64,000 nt of DNA from Micromonospora olivasterospora (GTDB lineage: Bacteria > Actinomycetota > Actinomycetes > Mycobacteriales > Micromonosporaceae): NCBI RefSeq assembly GCF_007830265.1, contig NZ_VLKE01000002.1:62001-126000 (forward strand), given 5' to 3'. Each line of letters starts with the position of its first letter. The first letter of the stretch is position 1. Below the pieces are notes generated by a model that was not told the DNA's origin, did not search any database, and saw nothing but the letters and a program-made list of their open reading frames with translations. Below, one piece after another: positions 16,362 to 27,800 of this stretch. The translations under genes were made by a program, and so were the position numbers.

Positions 16362-17063
16362 GTGACGACGGATGTGGTCAACGGGTTAACTCTGCGGCGG
16401 AGCGCGGAGGGTGATCTGCCGGTGGTTGTGCAGGTCAGTGGTGAGGCGGCGCTGTTCTCGCGGCCGGAGCTGAAGGTGGAGCGGGTTAGCTATCCGGTGA
16501 TGACTCCGTCGGCTGCCGTGGGCGTACTTGAATCGATCTTCTGGAAGCCGGAGATGCGGTACCAGGTTGTCGCGATCGAGGTCCTCAAGCCGGTGAAGCA
16601 GTTCTCGCTCCGGCGCAACGAGACCTCCGATGTTGCGCCGCTGGCCGAGGCGATCAAGGGCGTCCGCCGGGTGGACACCACCGCTCACCGCGATCAACGC
16701 AACGCCGTCTGCTTGCGGGATGTGGCGTACAGGATCCACGCCCACATCGAGTTGGCCGCGCACGCGGACAAGCCGGTCGCGGCGTACCGGGATCAGCTTC
16801 GTCGTCGGGTCCGCAAGGGAGCCTGCTTCCAGCAGCCATACCTCGGCACTCGCGAGTTCAGTGCTGCGTTCGGTTGGCCGGATGACACCCGACGTGCGGA
16901 GGTCAACGAGGAGATCGGCATCATGCTGCACTCCATCCATAGGGACGGAACGTCTGCCCAGCCGAGGATGGAGTGGTTCGCAGCTCGGGTCGTCGACGGT
17001 GTGCTCTACGTGCCCGAGCGTGGAATCGAGCTGGCGCTTCCGATGGAAGGCCAGGTGGCCTAG
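16362..17063 (+). CDS. cas5c: Cas5c (Cas5d-type), Cascade subunit and pre-crRNA endoribonuclease
   Basis: GTG 16362 lies nine bases after GGAGGGA and starts a 233-residue protein. The N-terminal ferredoxin-like fold includes FSRPELKVERVSYPVMTPSA and the typical GVLESIFWKPEMRYQVVAIE. In type I-C systems there is no Cas6; Cas5c itself cuts each repeat at the 3' base of its hairpin to give an 11-nt 5' handle. The conserved tract of Arg/His residues (VDTTAHRDQRNAVCLRDVAY) is in the expected place for RNA binding. Its stop overlaps the GTG start of cas8c. It heads the Cascade-adaptation operon, whose promoter must lie in the 553-bp gap upstream. Confidence 0.95.
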   Translation: MTTDVVNGLTLRRSAEGDLPVVVQVSGEAALFSRPELKVERVSYPVMTPSAAVGVLESIFWKPEMRYQVVAIEVLKPVKQFSLRRNETSDVAPLAEAIKGVRRVDTTAHRDQRNAVCLRDVAYRIHAHIELAAHADKPVAAYRDQLRRRVRKGACFQQPYLGTREFSAAFGWPDDTRRAEVNEEIGIMLHSIHRDGTSAQPRMEWFAARVVDGVLYVPERGIELALPMEGQVA

Positions 17064-18907
17064 TGCTGCTGCAACGGCTGGTGGAGTACGCCGACACCGT
17101 CACGGACGCCGACCCCGCCCGCGCCGTTCCGGCGTTCTACGCTCGCAAACCCGTGCGGTGGAGCCTGGAGATCGACGCGAACGGCGTACCCCGGGGAGAC
17201 CTTGTCGACACCGCCGACAAGGACGACCCGCAGCACCGGTTCGGCGCGCAGCGGCTGGTGCCGGCGGTGACCCGTACCGTTGGGATCTCGCCCGTGCTCG
17301 CTGTCGACAACGGTGAGTACGTCTTCGGCTGGCTGTCGGAGGGTGCCAAGCCGGAGCGGGTTGCGAAGCAATACGACGCCTTCCGCGCCCTGATCGCCGA
17401 CTGGGCTGCTGCCGAACCGGACGGCCCGGGCCCGGCCGTTGCCGCCTTCTACCGGGACGGGCACGCCGGCGTGCTCCAACCGCCAGCCGACTGGAGCAGG
17501 GGTGACCTGATCGGCTTCTGGGTCGACGGGGTCTACGCGGCGGATACCGGTTCGGCGCGTCGGTTCTGGGCCGGGGTGGCTGGCGACCGGAAGGGTTCGG
17601 GGCGCTCGGGCCTGTGTCTGGTCTGCGGGCAGGTGCAGCCGTTGCTCAAGACCGTGCCGCAGCAGATTCCTCGGCGGTGGCTGCCCGGCGCTACTCAAAG
17701 CGCGTCGCTGGTGAGCATGAACGAGGCGGCGCACGGCTACGAGCTGCAGAAGCAACTCACCAACACCCCAATCTGCGCCGACTGTGGCCTGAAGTTTATG
17801 ACCGCGCTGACCGGTCTGCTTTCCGATCCGCTGCACAGCACCGCCTTGTCCGGGCAGAACGCTCGGCTCGCCTGGTGGGTTCTGGGCGGTTCGACGTTCG
17901 ACCCGTGGGCGACCGTGGAGCAGTTGGACCCGACCCAGATTCATAGCCTGATCGCGGGTCCTGCGGGTGGCAAGGAGGCGGCGGTCGATGATCTGTCTCG
18001 GTATTGCTCGGTGACGGTGGGCGGCAACGTCGCCCGGGTGGTTGTGCGGGACTGGGTCGAGCAGCCGGTCCGCCAGGTGAAGGACAACGTCCGGGCCTGG
18101 TTCGGCGACCACAGGATCGTCGACGCCTGGACCGGTGAGGTGGTGGAGGTCAAGGTCTCGCAGCTGGCCCGGGCGGCGGGACGGTTCGAGGCGGGACGCA
18201 ACGGTGGCCCCGGGACCTGGACCAAGTTCGGAGCGTCCGGTGAGCACCGTCCGCCTGACCTGTTCCACCGGCTGCTCGGCGCCGCGCTGCTCAAGCGGCC
18301 GCTGCCGCCGAAACTGCTCAACCACGTGATCAACCGGATCCGCATCGACGGCCGGCTCGACGCTGCCCGAGCCGCACTGATCCGGCTTGCCCTGCGCCGC
18401 TACCCGAACCTGCCCCCGCATGAACGAGAGAGGCTGACACCGACCTTGAGTGTGGAACACAAGCAGCCGGCTTACGTGTCCGGTCGCATCTTCGCCGTCA
18501 TGGACGATCTGCAACGGACCGTGTTCCGGGTCGCCGACCAGAAGCTGAACACCACCTTCGCCGAACGCTACTTCGGCCGGGCCATCGACAACCCGCAGGT
18601 CGTCATCGTTTCCGGCCGCCGCAACGTGCAGGCGTGGCTCAAACGACTGCGCGGGCCCCTGCGCCGACCGAACTGGTCCGACGCGTACGAACGGCGACTC
18701 GACGACCTGTTTGTCCAGCTTGGCGTCGCGATTCCCCGCGGTGCGGTGCTGACCGACAAGGCCCAGTTCATCCTCGGCTACCACCAGCAGCGGGCCGAGA
18801 TGCGGGCGGAACGACTCGCGGCGGCTGCGAACAAGAAGAAGACCGACCTTCCCCCCGAGCCCGACGACGTCAAGCCAACCACCAACGACGAAGGAGACGA
18901 CGCATGA
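17063..18907 (+). CDS. cas8c: Cas8c/Csd1, large subunit of type I-C Cascade
   Basis: The start GTG 17063 uses the last base of the cas5c stop (TAGTG), giving a 614-residue protein that begins VLLQRLVEYADTV. The length and the order of blocks match Csd1. A Cys-pair segment LCLVCGQVQPLLKTVP and a second ICADCGLKF probably bind zinc. The C-terminal helical part (about residues 430-560) contains the internal small-subunit-like region; type I-C cas8c genes often also encode Cas11 from an internal start. Cas8c recognises the PAM and recruits Cas3. A highly charged tail precedes the ATGA overlap with cas7. Confidence 0.95.
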   Translation: MLLQRLVEYADTVTDADPARAVPAFYARKPVRWSLEIDANGVPRGDLVDTADKDDPQHRFGAQRLVPAVTRTVGISPVLAVDNGEYVFGWLSEGAKPERVAKQYDAFRALIADWAAAEPDGPGPAVAAFYRDGHAGVLQPPADWSRGDLIGFWVDGVYAADTGSARRFWAGVAGDRKGSGRSGLCLVCGQVQPLLKTVPQQIPRRWLPGATQSASLVSMNEAAHGYELQKQLTNTPICADCGLKFMTALTGLLSDPLHSTALSGQNARLAWWVLGGSTFDPWATVEQLDPTQIHSLIAGPAGGKEAAVDDLSRYCSVTVGGNVARVVVRDWVEQPVRQVKDNVRAWFGDHRIVDAWTGEVVEVKVSQLARAAGRFEAGRNGGPGTWTKFGASGEHRPPDLFHRLLGAALLKRPLPPKLLNHVINRIRIDGRLDAARAALIRLALRRYPNLPPHERERLTPTLSVEHKQPAYVSGRIFAVMDDLQRTVFRVADQKLNTTFAERYFGRAIDNPQVVIVSGRRNVQAWLKRLRGPLRRPNWSDAYERRLDDLFVQLGVAIPRGAVLTDKAQFILGYHQQRAEMRAERLAAAANKKKTDLPPEPDDVKPTTNDEGDDA

Positions 18908-19767
18908 CCGCCGCGCACCTCGACCCCACCCGTCGCCACGACGCCGTCCTGCTGTTCGACGTCAGCGACGGAAACCCCAACGGCGACCCGGACGCCGGCA
19001 ACCAGCCGCGTACCGACGACGAAACCGGACAGGGCCTGATCACCGACGTGGCGATCAAGCGCAAGATCCGCGACACGGTGTCGCTGCTGCGCGGCGACAA
19101 CCCGCACTACGGCATCTTCGTCGAGGCCGGCTTCGCCCTGAACACCCGGATCGAGCAGGCGCTGAAGGCCAACCCGGGCAAGGCCGACGAGGCGCAACGG
19201 TGGATGTGCGAGCACTACTTCGACATCCGCATGTTCGGCGGCGTCCTCAGTACCGGCAAGGACGGCGGCGCCGGCCAGGTCCGCGGCCCGCTCCAGCTCA
19301 CTTTCGCCCGCAGCATCGATCCGATCCTGCCCACCGACCACACCATCACTCGGGTAACGCAGACCCGACAGGAGGACATCGACAAGGGAGAACGCACGGA
19401 GATTGGCTCGAAGTGGACCGTCCCGTACGGCCTGTACCGGGCGCACGCGTTCTACTCCGCGCCCCGCGCCACGAAGACCGGCGTGACCAGCGACGACCTA
19501 GCCGCGCTATGGCAGGCCATCACGGTCATGTTCGACCACGACCGAGCCGCGACCCGGGGCGAGATGAAGCTGTGCGGCCTCTACGTGTTCAGCCACCCCG
19601 ACGCCTTCGGGGTCGCCCCGTCGGCCGCCCTCACCCAACGCATCACGCTCAAGCGCAAAAACGACGACAAGGCAGCACGCGCCCACACCGACTACACCCG
19701 CACCATCGACGAGTCAGGGCTACCGGACGGTGTAGAGCTGACCAAGCTGGTCGACCTCTGGCCGTGA
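18904..19767 (+). CDS. cas7: Cas7/Csd2, Cascade backbone
   Basis: ATG 18904 overlaps the cas8c stop by four bases. The 287-residue protein opens with the signature LLFDVSDGNPNGDPDAGNQP, then TDVAIKRKIRDTV, both hallmarks of Csd2-type Cas7. FGGVLSTGKDGGAGQVRGPL follows near residue 115. Multiple Cas7 copies wrap the crRNA spacer to form the Cascade filament. The C-terminal part (LKLCGLYVF-like region and a Lys-rich loop) is complete and the length is normal. Translation is probably coupled to cas8c and cas4. Confidence 0.96.
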   Translation: MTAAHLDPTRRHDAVLLFDVSDGNPNGDPDAGNQPRTDDETGQGLITDVAIKRKIRDTVSLLRGDNPHYGIFVEAGFALNTRIEQALKANPGKADEAQRWMCEHYFDIRMFGGVLSTGKDGGAGQVRGPLQLTFARSIDPILPTDHTITRVTQTRQEDIDKGERTEIGSKWTVPYGLYRAHAFYSAPRATKTGVTSDDLAALWQAITVMFDHDRAATRGEMKLCGLYVFSHPDAFGVAPSAALTQRITLKRKNDDKAARAHTDYTRTIDESGLPDGVELTKLVDLWP

Positions 19768-20414
19768 CCGACGACCACCCGACGGACAGCGGCACCGCCC
19801 TGCGGGAGGTGCCGCTGTCCGCGCTGGAGCACTACGCCTACTGCCACCGACAGACCGCGCTGATTCACGTCGAAGGCGTCTGGTCGGAAAGCGCCGAGAC
19901 GGTACGCGGTGACCTCAGCCACACCACCGTCGATCTGCCCGGCATCCAACGCCGCCGGGGCCTCACCGTGATCCGGTCACTACCGGTGTGGAGCCACACC
20001 CACGGCCTGCGCGGCATCTGCGACATCGTCGAGTTTGAGAGGGGTACGGCCACACCTGTCGAATACAAGGTCGGACGGTACAAAGCCGGCGGGCCCGCCG
20101 AGCTGCAACTCGGCGGGCAGGCGCTCTGCCTCCTCGAAGCCGGCTTCGACGTGCCAACCGGCTACATCTACTCGGTGGCCGAACGGCGCCGACACGCCGT
20201 ATCCATCGACGCCGACCTGCTCGACCGGGTCGTGGCCGCGACCGCGGCCGTACGCCGGCTGCTGGACACCCCGGCATTGCCTGCGGCACGCAACGACGCC
20301 CGCTGCCGGCAATGCTCGCTGCGCGAGGACTGCCTGCCCGAGCTGACCGACGGCCGGTGGCAGGCCATACCCGATCTGTTGACCCCACGACCATTGGGAC
20401 AGTGGCGTGACTGA
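19764..20414 (+). CDS. cas4: Cas4 nuclease
   Basis: GTG 19764 overlaps the cas7 stop (GTGA). The 216-residue protein has an N-terminal Cys in HYAYCHRQTALIHVEG, and a RecB-like nuclease core with GICDIVEF (Asp) and PVEYKVGRYK (the E-x-K motif). Three C-terminal cysteines lie in CRQCSLREDC. The four Cys would hold a 4Fe-4S cluster. Cas4 trims prespacers and selects those next to a correct PAM before Cas1-Cas2 integration. All catalytic elements look intact, so adaptation should be PAM-aware. Confidence 0.95.
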   Translation: MTDDHPTDSGTALREVPLSALEHYAYCHRQTALIHVEGVWSESAETVRGDLSHTTVDLPGIQRRRGLTVIRSLPVWSHTHGLRGICDIVEFERGTATPVEYKVGRYKAGGPAELQLGGQALCLLEAGFDVPTGYIYSVAERRRHAVSIDADLLDRVVAATAAVRRLLDTPALPAARNDARCRQCSLREDCLPELTDGRWQAIPDLLTPRPLGQWRD

Positions 20415-21435
20415 GCTGCTCAACACCCTCTACGTGCAAACCCCCGGCACCAGCCTGCACCTCGATGGCGACACCGTCCGGGTGTACCACCCCGACCAGC
20501 CCGGACGCAGGCTGCTGCCGCTAGTCCGGCTCGACCACCTGGTCCTGTTCAGCGGTGTGACACCCAGCGACGACCTGCTGCTGCGATGCGCCGACGATGG
20601 CCGCTCGGTCAGCTGGCTCACCGGTAGCGGACGGTTCCGGGCCGGCCTGGTCGGCCCCACCCACGGCAATCCGCTGCTTCGCCAAGCCCAGCACCGGACC
20701 GCCGACTCCCCAGGCCGACAACTGCCGATCGCGGTCGCCGTCGTCGCCGGCAAGATTCACAACGCGCGACAAGTGCTGCTACGCGCGGCCCGAGACACCA
20801 GCGGACACCGACAGACCACGCTGCGGGCGAGCGCCGAACTGCTGGCCGGGCGGCTCGAACTTCTCGCCACCGCAGCCAGCACCAACGAAGTACTCGGCGT
20901 CGAGGGCATCGCCGCACGCGACTACTTCGCCGCCATGCCGTACCTGCTCAGCGAAAGCAAAGACTGGAAAGCCTCCGGACGGAACAAACGACCACCCACC
21001 GACCCGCTGAACTGCCTGCTCTCCTTCCTGTACGGCATGCTCCGCGTCGCCGTCCAAGGCGCACTCAACCAGGTCGGACTCGATCCGTACATCGGCTTCC
21101 TACACGCCGTCCGGCCAGGCAAGCCCGCCCTCGCCCTAGACATGATGGAAGAATTCCGGCCACTACTGGCCGACCGGCTCGCACTCACCATGCTCAACCG
21201 GCGCGAGCTAACCCCCACCGACTTCGAGGAACTGCCAAACAAGGCATACCGACTCACAGACAGCGGACGCAAGACCGTGTTGGCCGCCTGGCAGCAGAGC
21301 AGACAGCGAAACTGGCCCCACGCGCAGCTCGGCCGGGAGGTACCCGCCGCACTGCTGCCGCTAGTACAGGCCCGGCTGCTCGCCCGTCACCTCCGCGGAG
21401 ACCTCGTTGCGTACCAGCCATGGACGGTAAACTGA
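20407..21435 (+). CDS. cas1: Cas1 integrase
   Basis: GTG 20407 overlaps the end of cas4 by eight bases. The 342-residue protein has the normal length. The catalytic Glu lies in EVLGVEGIAARDYF (about residue 165), His in GFLHAVRPGK (about 231) and the acidic residue in ALDMMEEFRP (about 245). It forms the Cas1-Cas2 integrase that inserts new spacers at the leader-proximal repeat. No lesions are seen. The stop is followed after 3 bases by the cas2 ATG. Confidence 0.96.
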   Translation: MTELLNTLYVQTPGTSLHLDGDTVRVYHPDQPGRRLLPLVRLDHLVLFSGVTPSDDLLLRCADDGRSVSWLTGSGRFRAGLVGPTHGNPLLRQAQHRTADSPGRQLPIAVAVVAGKIHNARQVLLRAARDTSGHRQTTLRASAELLAGRLELLATAASTNEVLGVEGIAARDYFAAMPYLLSESKDWKASGRNKRPPTDPLNCLLSFLYGMLRVAVQGALNQVGLDPYIGFLHAVRPGKPALALDMMEEFRPLLADRLALTMLNRRELTPTDFEELPNKAYRLTDSGRKTVLAAWQQSRQRNWPHAQLGREVPAALLPLVQARLLARHLRGDLVAYQPWTVN

Positions 21436-21438
21436 TCC

Positions 21439-21729
21439 ATGGACCTGCTCGTCACGTACGACGTCGAGACCGTCACCCCGCAGGGGCAACGCCGACTACG
21501 CAAGGTCGCCAAGATCTGTGAGGCGTACGGCCACCGTGTGCAGAAATCGGTGTTCGAGGTCGTCTGCCGCGAAACCGACAAGGTACGCATGGTCGCCGCG
21601 CTCCAGGAGGCCATCGACCCGACCCAGGACAGCATCCGGATCTACCGGCTGCCAACCCACGCGCTCGACGACGTCGAACACCTCGGCAAGCCACGGCTGA
21701 TCGACCCACGGGGAGCATTGGTGATCTAG
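21439..21729 (+). CDS. cas2: Cas2
   Basis: The 96-residue protein begins MDLLVTYDVETVTPQGQRRL and contains CEAYGHRVQKSVFEV, the conserved first strand with Asp and the Arg-Val-Gln-x-Ser-Val-Phe strand of Cas2. It forms the dimeric core bridging two Cas1 dimers. It closes the cas operon. An inverted repeat GAACCCC/GGGGTTC (21730-21764) follows immediately and may end the operon before the leader. Confidence 0.96.
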   Translation: MDLLVTYDVETVTPQGQRRLRKVAKICEAYGHRVQKSVFEVVCRETDKVRMVAALQEAIDPTQDSIRIYRLPTHALDDVEHLGKPRLIDPRGALVI

Positions 21730-21855
21730 GAACCCCAAGTGAACGCGGAAACCCCAGGGGGTTCGGAGTCAAGAAATCTGGAACAGATGAACAAAACGGA
21801 CCGCAGATCAAGCAAATATGCATCGTCAGATCGCTATCTTTGCTGCTCGCGAGCC
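21730..21855 (+). promoter_or_regulatory. CRISPR leader
   Basis: The 126 bases between cas2 and the first repeat start with an inverted repeat (21730-21736 with 21758-21764). They then become notably AT-richer (CAAGCAAATATGCATCG) than the surroundings. By position this is the leader, carrying the array promoter and the site read by the integration machinery. The crRNA strand is plus, because the repeats end in GATCGCAAC next to each spacer. Confidence 0.8.
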
Positions 21856-24800
21856 GCTGCGCCCGGCCTCCGCGCCGGGCGAGGATCGCAACTCGACGCG
21901 CAAGGCATCGACCCTGCGGCGGAGGGCCGGCGCTGCGCCCGGCCTCCGCGCCGGGCGAGGATCGCAACGTCGCCCTGGCGCTCATGCTCTTCAGCCAGAT
22001 CGCCGGCTGCGCCCGGCCTCCGCGCCGGGCGAGGATCGCAACCGGCCGATCAGGCCGGAGTACGGCCCGGCCGGGTTGCGGCTGCGCCCGGCCTCCGCGC
22101 CGGGCGAGGATCGCAACGCCGGCGCGCTCGATCGGCGCGGCCGGCAGGTCGAACAGCTGCGCCCGGCCTCCGCGCCGGGCGAGGATCGCAACGCGTTCGC
22201 CCCCGCGACCAAGGCCCAGGCCAAGGCTCGCTGCGCCCGGCCTCCGCGCCGGGCGAGGATCGCAACCTCGGGAACTGCTCGCTTCGGGACGCGACCGCGC
22301 CAAGCTGCGCCCGGCCTCCGCGCCGGGCGAGGATCGCAACTCGACGACGATCGCCCGGTACCGGTGGTGCTCGGCGAGCTGCGCCCGGCCTCCGCGCCGG
22401 GCGAGGATCGCAACGAGGGCGTGGCGATCGGCAACGTCCTCCGCGCTCACCGCTGCGCCCGGCCTCCGCGCCGGGCGAGGATCGCAACTTCATCCTCGCT
22501 GCGGGCGTGTGGCGCCCCGACAGCTGGCTGCGCCCGGCCTCCGCGCCGGGCGAGGATCGCAACGCTGTGTGATGTTCGCGTAGGTGACGCTGCTGCCAGG
22601 GAGCTGCGCCCGGCCTCCGCGCCGGGCGAGGATCGCAACCTCTGAAGGGAGAGCCACCCCCATGGCCAAGGGAAAGCTGCGCCCGGCCTCCGCGCCGGGC
22701 GAGGATCGCAACTGGTCGCTTTCGCACCTCACTCGCTATTCGGGTATGCCGCTGCGCCCGGCCTCCGCGCCGGGCGAGGATCGCAACCCGCTCGTCGAGA
22801 GTGGTCGCGTCGCGGGCTGCGGCGGGCTGCGCCCGGCCTCCGCGCCGGGCGAGGATCGCAACTCCTGCTTTCCACTCATGGCCTGCTTCACCTGCGACAG
22901 GCTGCGCCCGGCCTCCGCGCCGGGCGAGGATCGCAACCTCGTGCACTGCGCCCCCGCCCGGCCCACCCGGCCGGGGCTGCGCCCGGCCTCCGCGCCGGGC
23001 GAGGATCGCAACGCCGACAGCGACCCGGAGGACTCCGACAGTCGGTGCATCGAGCTGCGCCCGGCCTCCGCGCCGGGCGAGGATCGCAACCCCTGGGCAG
23101 CAGGAGTGATCGTGATCTACCGCAAGGCTGCTGCGCCCGGCCTCCGCGCCGGGCGAGGATCGCAACCTCGGCGGTGTTGCCGTGGGTGCGTGGTGGCGGG
23201 CCGGGCGCTGCGCCCGGCCTCCGCGCCGGGCGAGGATCGCAACCTCCGATCCAGCCCGTATCTCGTCCACCTGGTGCCGCAGCTGCGCCCGGCCTCCGCG
23301 CCGGGCGAGGATCGCAACAACTCCGCCACCGACGCCCGGCGCGGCTCGATGTCGTGCTGCGCCCGGCCTCCGCGCCGGGCGAGGATCGCAACGGGTGTGG
23401 TCGCCGCGGGCGTCGCCGACCTTCGACGCGCTGCGCCCGGCCTCCGCGCCGGGCGAGGATCGCAACGGATCGGCGAGGGTTCGCAGGATGCGCCGGATCT
23501 CGGGGCTGCGCCCGGCCTCCGCGCCGGGCGAGGATCGCAACATGGCGTAGGTGAGCGCGGCGGCGGGGTCCATCTCGAGCTGCGCCCGGCCTCCGCGCCG
23601 GGCGAGGATCGCAACCTTCGTACCGACGCGGAGCTGCCGTTCGGTGTGCCCGTGCTGCGCCCGGCCTCCGCGCCGGGCGAGGATCGCAACAAAGACATGG
23701 CCCACGTCTAACCACCCCTTGAGGAGATGCTGCGCCCGGCCTCCGCGCCGGGCGAGGATCGCAACGTCTGGTCGATGCGGCGCAGCGCCTCGGACTCGTC
23801 GCTGCGCCCGGCCTCCGCGCCGGGCGAGGATCGCAACCTACGGCGCTGTGGTGTCGGCGCTGGTGCTCGACGTGCTGCGCCCGGCCTCCGCGCCGGGCGA
23901 GGATCGCAACCTGCTGACCACTGGTCAGACCGTCGCGCGGATGATGTCGCTGCGCCCGGCCTCCGCGCCGGGCGAGGATCGCAACGTCGGCAGGAACCGG
24001 CCCTCGGGGTCCTCGGTGAGCGGCTGCGCCCGGCCTCCGCGCCGGGCGAGGATCGCAACGCGGGCAGGCGGAGGCCGACGTGGCCGGCGGCGACGAGCTG
24101 CGCCCGGCCTCCGCGCCGGGCGAGGATCGCAACCGCGGCGTCCACGCCAGCACGGGTACGCCGTTCTCCGTGCTGCGCCCGGCCTCCGCGCCGGGCGAGG
24201 ATCGCAACACCGACGCTGACCAGCTCAACCTCGTAGGCGACGACCTGCTGCGCCCGGCCTCCGCGCCGGGCGAGGATCGCAACCGTGTATTCGACGGCCA
24301 CCCTGTCAACCCGCGTGGGCGCGCTGCGCCCGGCCTCCGCGCCGGGCGAGGATCGCAACTACGTCGACGGCAAGGAAGTCATCCAGTCGATCGACAGCTG
24401 CGCCCGGCCTCCGCGCCGGGCGAGGATCGCAACTGATTGCTTGCCCAGCCTTGCTGAGGCACCTTCAAGGGGGCTGCGCCCGGCCTCCGCGCCGGGCGAG
24501 GATCGCAACTTCACCGAGCCGCCCTCGGTGGTAAGCAGCGCCGACAGGCTGCGCCCGGCCTCCGCGCCGGGCGAGGATCGCAACACGGTGGGAACACCCA
24601 TGCCGAACCGGCGCGACGACGGCTGCGCCCGGCCTCCGCGCCGGGCGAGGATCGCAACGCGAACTGATCGAAGACCTCACCGACCCCGACCCGTGGCTGC
24701 GCCCGGCCTCCGCGCCGGGCGAGGATCGCAACGTGCCGGAGGACCGTGTCGAGGACCTGGAGCGGCGCCGCTGCGCCCGGCCTCCGCGCCGGGCGAGGAT

Positions 24801-27800
24801 CGCAACGGCGTTCGCCAGCGTTTGCGGGTCAGCCCGCGCAGCCGGTTGCTGCGCCCGGCCTCCGCGCCGGGCGAGGATCGCAACGATCTCGGCGAGCTGC
24901 GCGAGATGCGCGCGGCCGCCGAGGCTGCGCCCGGCCTCCGCGCCGGGCGAGGATCGCAACGATCTCGGTGGCGCGTAGTTGGGCGCTTTTCTCCACCAGC
25001 TGCGCCCGGCCTCCGCGCCGGGCGAGGATCGCAACAATGTCGCGGCGTCGTTGGGCGCGGTGGCGCAGAGCAGCTGCGCCCGGCCTCCGCGCCGGGCGAG
25101 GATCGCAACGACGTCATCGGCAAGGACGCGGGGGGCAGCGCCGCGTTGCTGCGCCCGGCCTCCGCGCCGGGCGAGGATCGCAACTCCGCCGCCGACCTGG
25201 CGAACTTCGACACCATCGTCAGCCGCTGCGCCCGGCCTCCGCGCCGGGCGAGGATCGCAACTGACTTGCTCGGGACAGCCGGGCGTCCACGATCGCCAGG
25301 CTGCGCCCGGCCTCCGCGCCGGGCGAGGATCGCAACTGCGGTGATGTCTATCTGCACGCTGTCTCCTACGCGGGGCTGCGCCCGGCCTCCGCGCCGGGCG
25401 AGGATCGCAACGTGGCGTTCGTGGCGCCGAACTTCACTGCGGTCGCGCCGCTGCGCCCGGCCTCCGCGCCGGGCGAGGATCGCAACACCACCCCCGGCGC
25501 CACCGCGATGGCCACCGGGAAACGCTGCGCCCGGCCTCCGCGCCGGGCGAGGATCGCAACACCGACCGGGTGCTCGTCGTCTGGCCGCTATAGGGCGGCT
25601 GCGCCCGGCCTCCGCGCCGGGCGAGGATCGCAACCCGTAGTCGTGGGCCTCGGACCAGACGGTCTCCTCGGTGCTGCGCCCGGCCTCCGCGCCGGGCGAG
25701 GATCGCAACGCCTACCCGGGTGGCCGGTACGAGTCGACAGTTGACGGGCTGCGCCCGGCCTCCGCGCCGGGCGAGGATCGCAACCGCCAGTCTCCGTCGG
25801 TCGTGACGTGGAACGCCGCCAGCTGCGCCCGGCCTCCGCGCCGGGCGAGGATCGCAACACCTCTTTCGCGGCGAGCTTCGCCGCTTTCATCCGGGCGCTG
25901 CGCCCGGCCTCCGCGCCGGGCGAGGATCGCAACACTGTCGCCCGGCCAGGCCAACCCGACGACGTTGGCCGCTGCGCCCGGCCTCCGCGCCGGGCGAGGA
26001 TCGCAACCGGGGCCAGGTCGGCGCGCGGGGCCGGCTCGCCGCGCTGCGCCCGGCCTCCGCGCCGGGCGAGGATCGCAACCAGACGACCAGCAGGGACCTG
26101 GACCCGCAGTTGCACGTGCTGCGCCCGGCCTCCGCGCCGGGCGAGGATCGCAACGAGTCACCGTTGCCGCGCATCGCCAGGTAGCCGGCCCCGCTGCGCC
26201 CGGCCTCCGCGCCGGGCGAGGATCGCAACGCCCGCCCCGGCGACACCATCGTCGTCTACACCCTCGAGCTGCGCCCGGCCTCCGCGCCGGGCGAGGATCG
26301 CAACTCCTCGTGGAGGTCGACGGCCGCGTGGTCCGCGTCGGGCTGCGCCCGGCCTCCGCGCCGGGCGAGGATCGCAACCGCCCGGCACGCGGCTGCCTCT
26401 TCCGCCACCTTCCGGTGCTGCGCCCGGCCTCCGCGCCGGGCGAGGATCGCAACGAGATCGACGCCTACCTGGTCGACGACGAGAATCCGGGCTGCGCCCG
26501 GCCTCCGCGCCGGGCGAGGATCGCAACGACATGTGGGACGAGGACCGGCACATCGTGCGGGGGGCGCTGCGCCCGGCCTCCGCGCCGGGCGAGGATCGCA
26601 ACCACGAAAACCGAGGGAATCCATCTTCGGCTGGATCAGGCTGCGCCCGGCCTCCGCGCCGGGCGAGGATCGCAACTTGAGCGTCAGCGACAGCGTGGAC
26701 GTCTCCGCCTGCTCGCTGCGCCCGGCCTCCGCGCCGGGCGAGGATCGCAACTCCCCGTACGAGCGCACGTTTGCCCGCTGGTAGGAGCTGCGCCCGGCCT
26801 CCGCGCCGGGCGAGGATCGCAACTTCACCGGCGTGGCCGTGTTCGCGGGCAAGGCCGCCGGCTGCGCCCGGCCTCCGCGCCGGGCGAGGATCGCAACTCG
26901 CACCACTCGCGGCCGTCGTCGGTCAGGCCGCACAGGCTGCGCCCGGCCTCCGCGCCGGGCGAGGATCGCAACGGCCAGGCCGTGGCGGACGAGGCCAACA
27001 AGTGGCTGTGCTGCGCCCGGCCTCCGCGCCGGGCGAGGATCGCAACGTGGGTGATCCAGCGGCGGAACGTTTTCGCGCCGGGCTGCGCCCGGCCTCCGCG
27101 CCGGGCGAGGATCGCAACTTGATCGCCTGCTCGGTCTTGGAGATCTCGGCGGTCAGGCTGCGCCCGGCCTCCGCGCCGGGCGAGGATCGCAACATGAGAC
27201 TCCTCCTGGTTAGCTCACTGCTCAGCCAGTGCTGCGCCCGGCCTCCGCGCCGGGCGAGGATCGCAACATGAGACTCCTCCTGGTTAGCTCACTGCTCAGC
27301 CAGTGCTGCGCCCGGCCTCCGCGCCGGGCGAGGATCGCAACCCTTCGCCATCGTCGCCGTCGCCCTTCACCAGCCCGGCTGCGCCCGGCCTCCGCGCCGG
27401 GCGAGGATCGCAACGACTACAGCCCGGACATGACCGTCCTGCGCGGCGCCTGGCTGCGCCCGGCCTCCGCGCCGGGCGAGGATCGCAACACCCGGTCCGG
27501 ATCGACCTTCGGGTCCTCGGTCGGGATGCTGCGCCCGGCCTCCGCGCCGGGCGAGGATCGCAACACGATGTCGCTGCAGACCCTCGCCGAGGAGGTCGCC
27601 GAGCTGCGCCCGGCCTCCGCGCCGGGCGAGGATCGCAACGTCGTGGTCGCGCCCAGCCACGGCCGCACCCACGACGCTGCGCCCGGCCTCCGCGCCGGGC
27701 GAGGATCGCAACGGCAAGAGCCTCGACGCGACGGAGAAGGACGCCCAGGGCTGCGCCCGGCCTCCGCGCCGGGCGAGGATCGCAACAGGAACACCTGCGG

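Noticed and set aside
24848..24998. Neighbouring spacers that both begin GATCTCGG, suspected as a third duplication
   Set aside because: They diverge after the first eight bases.
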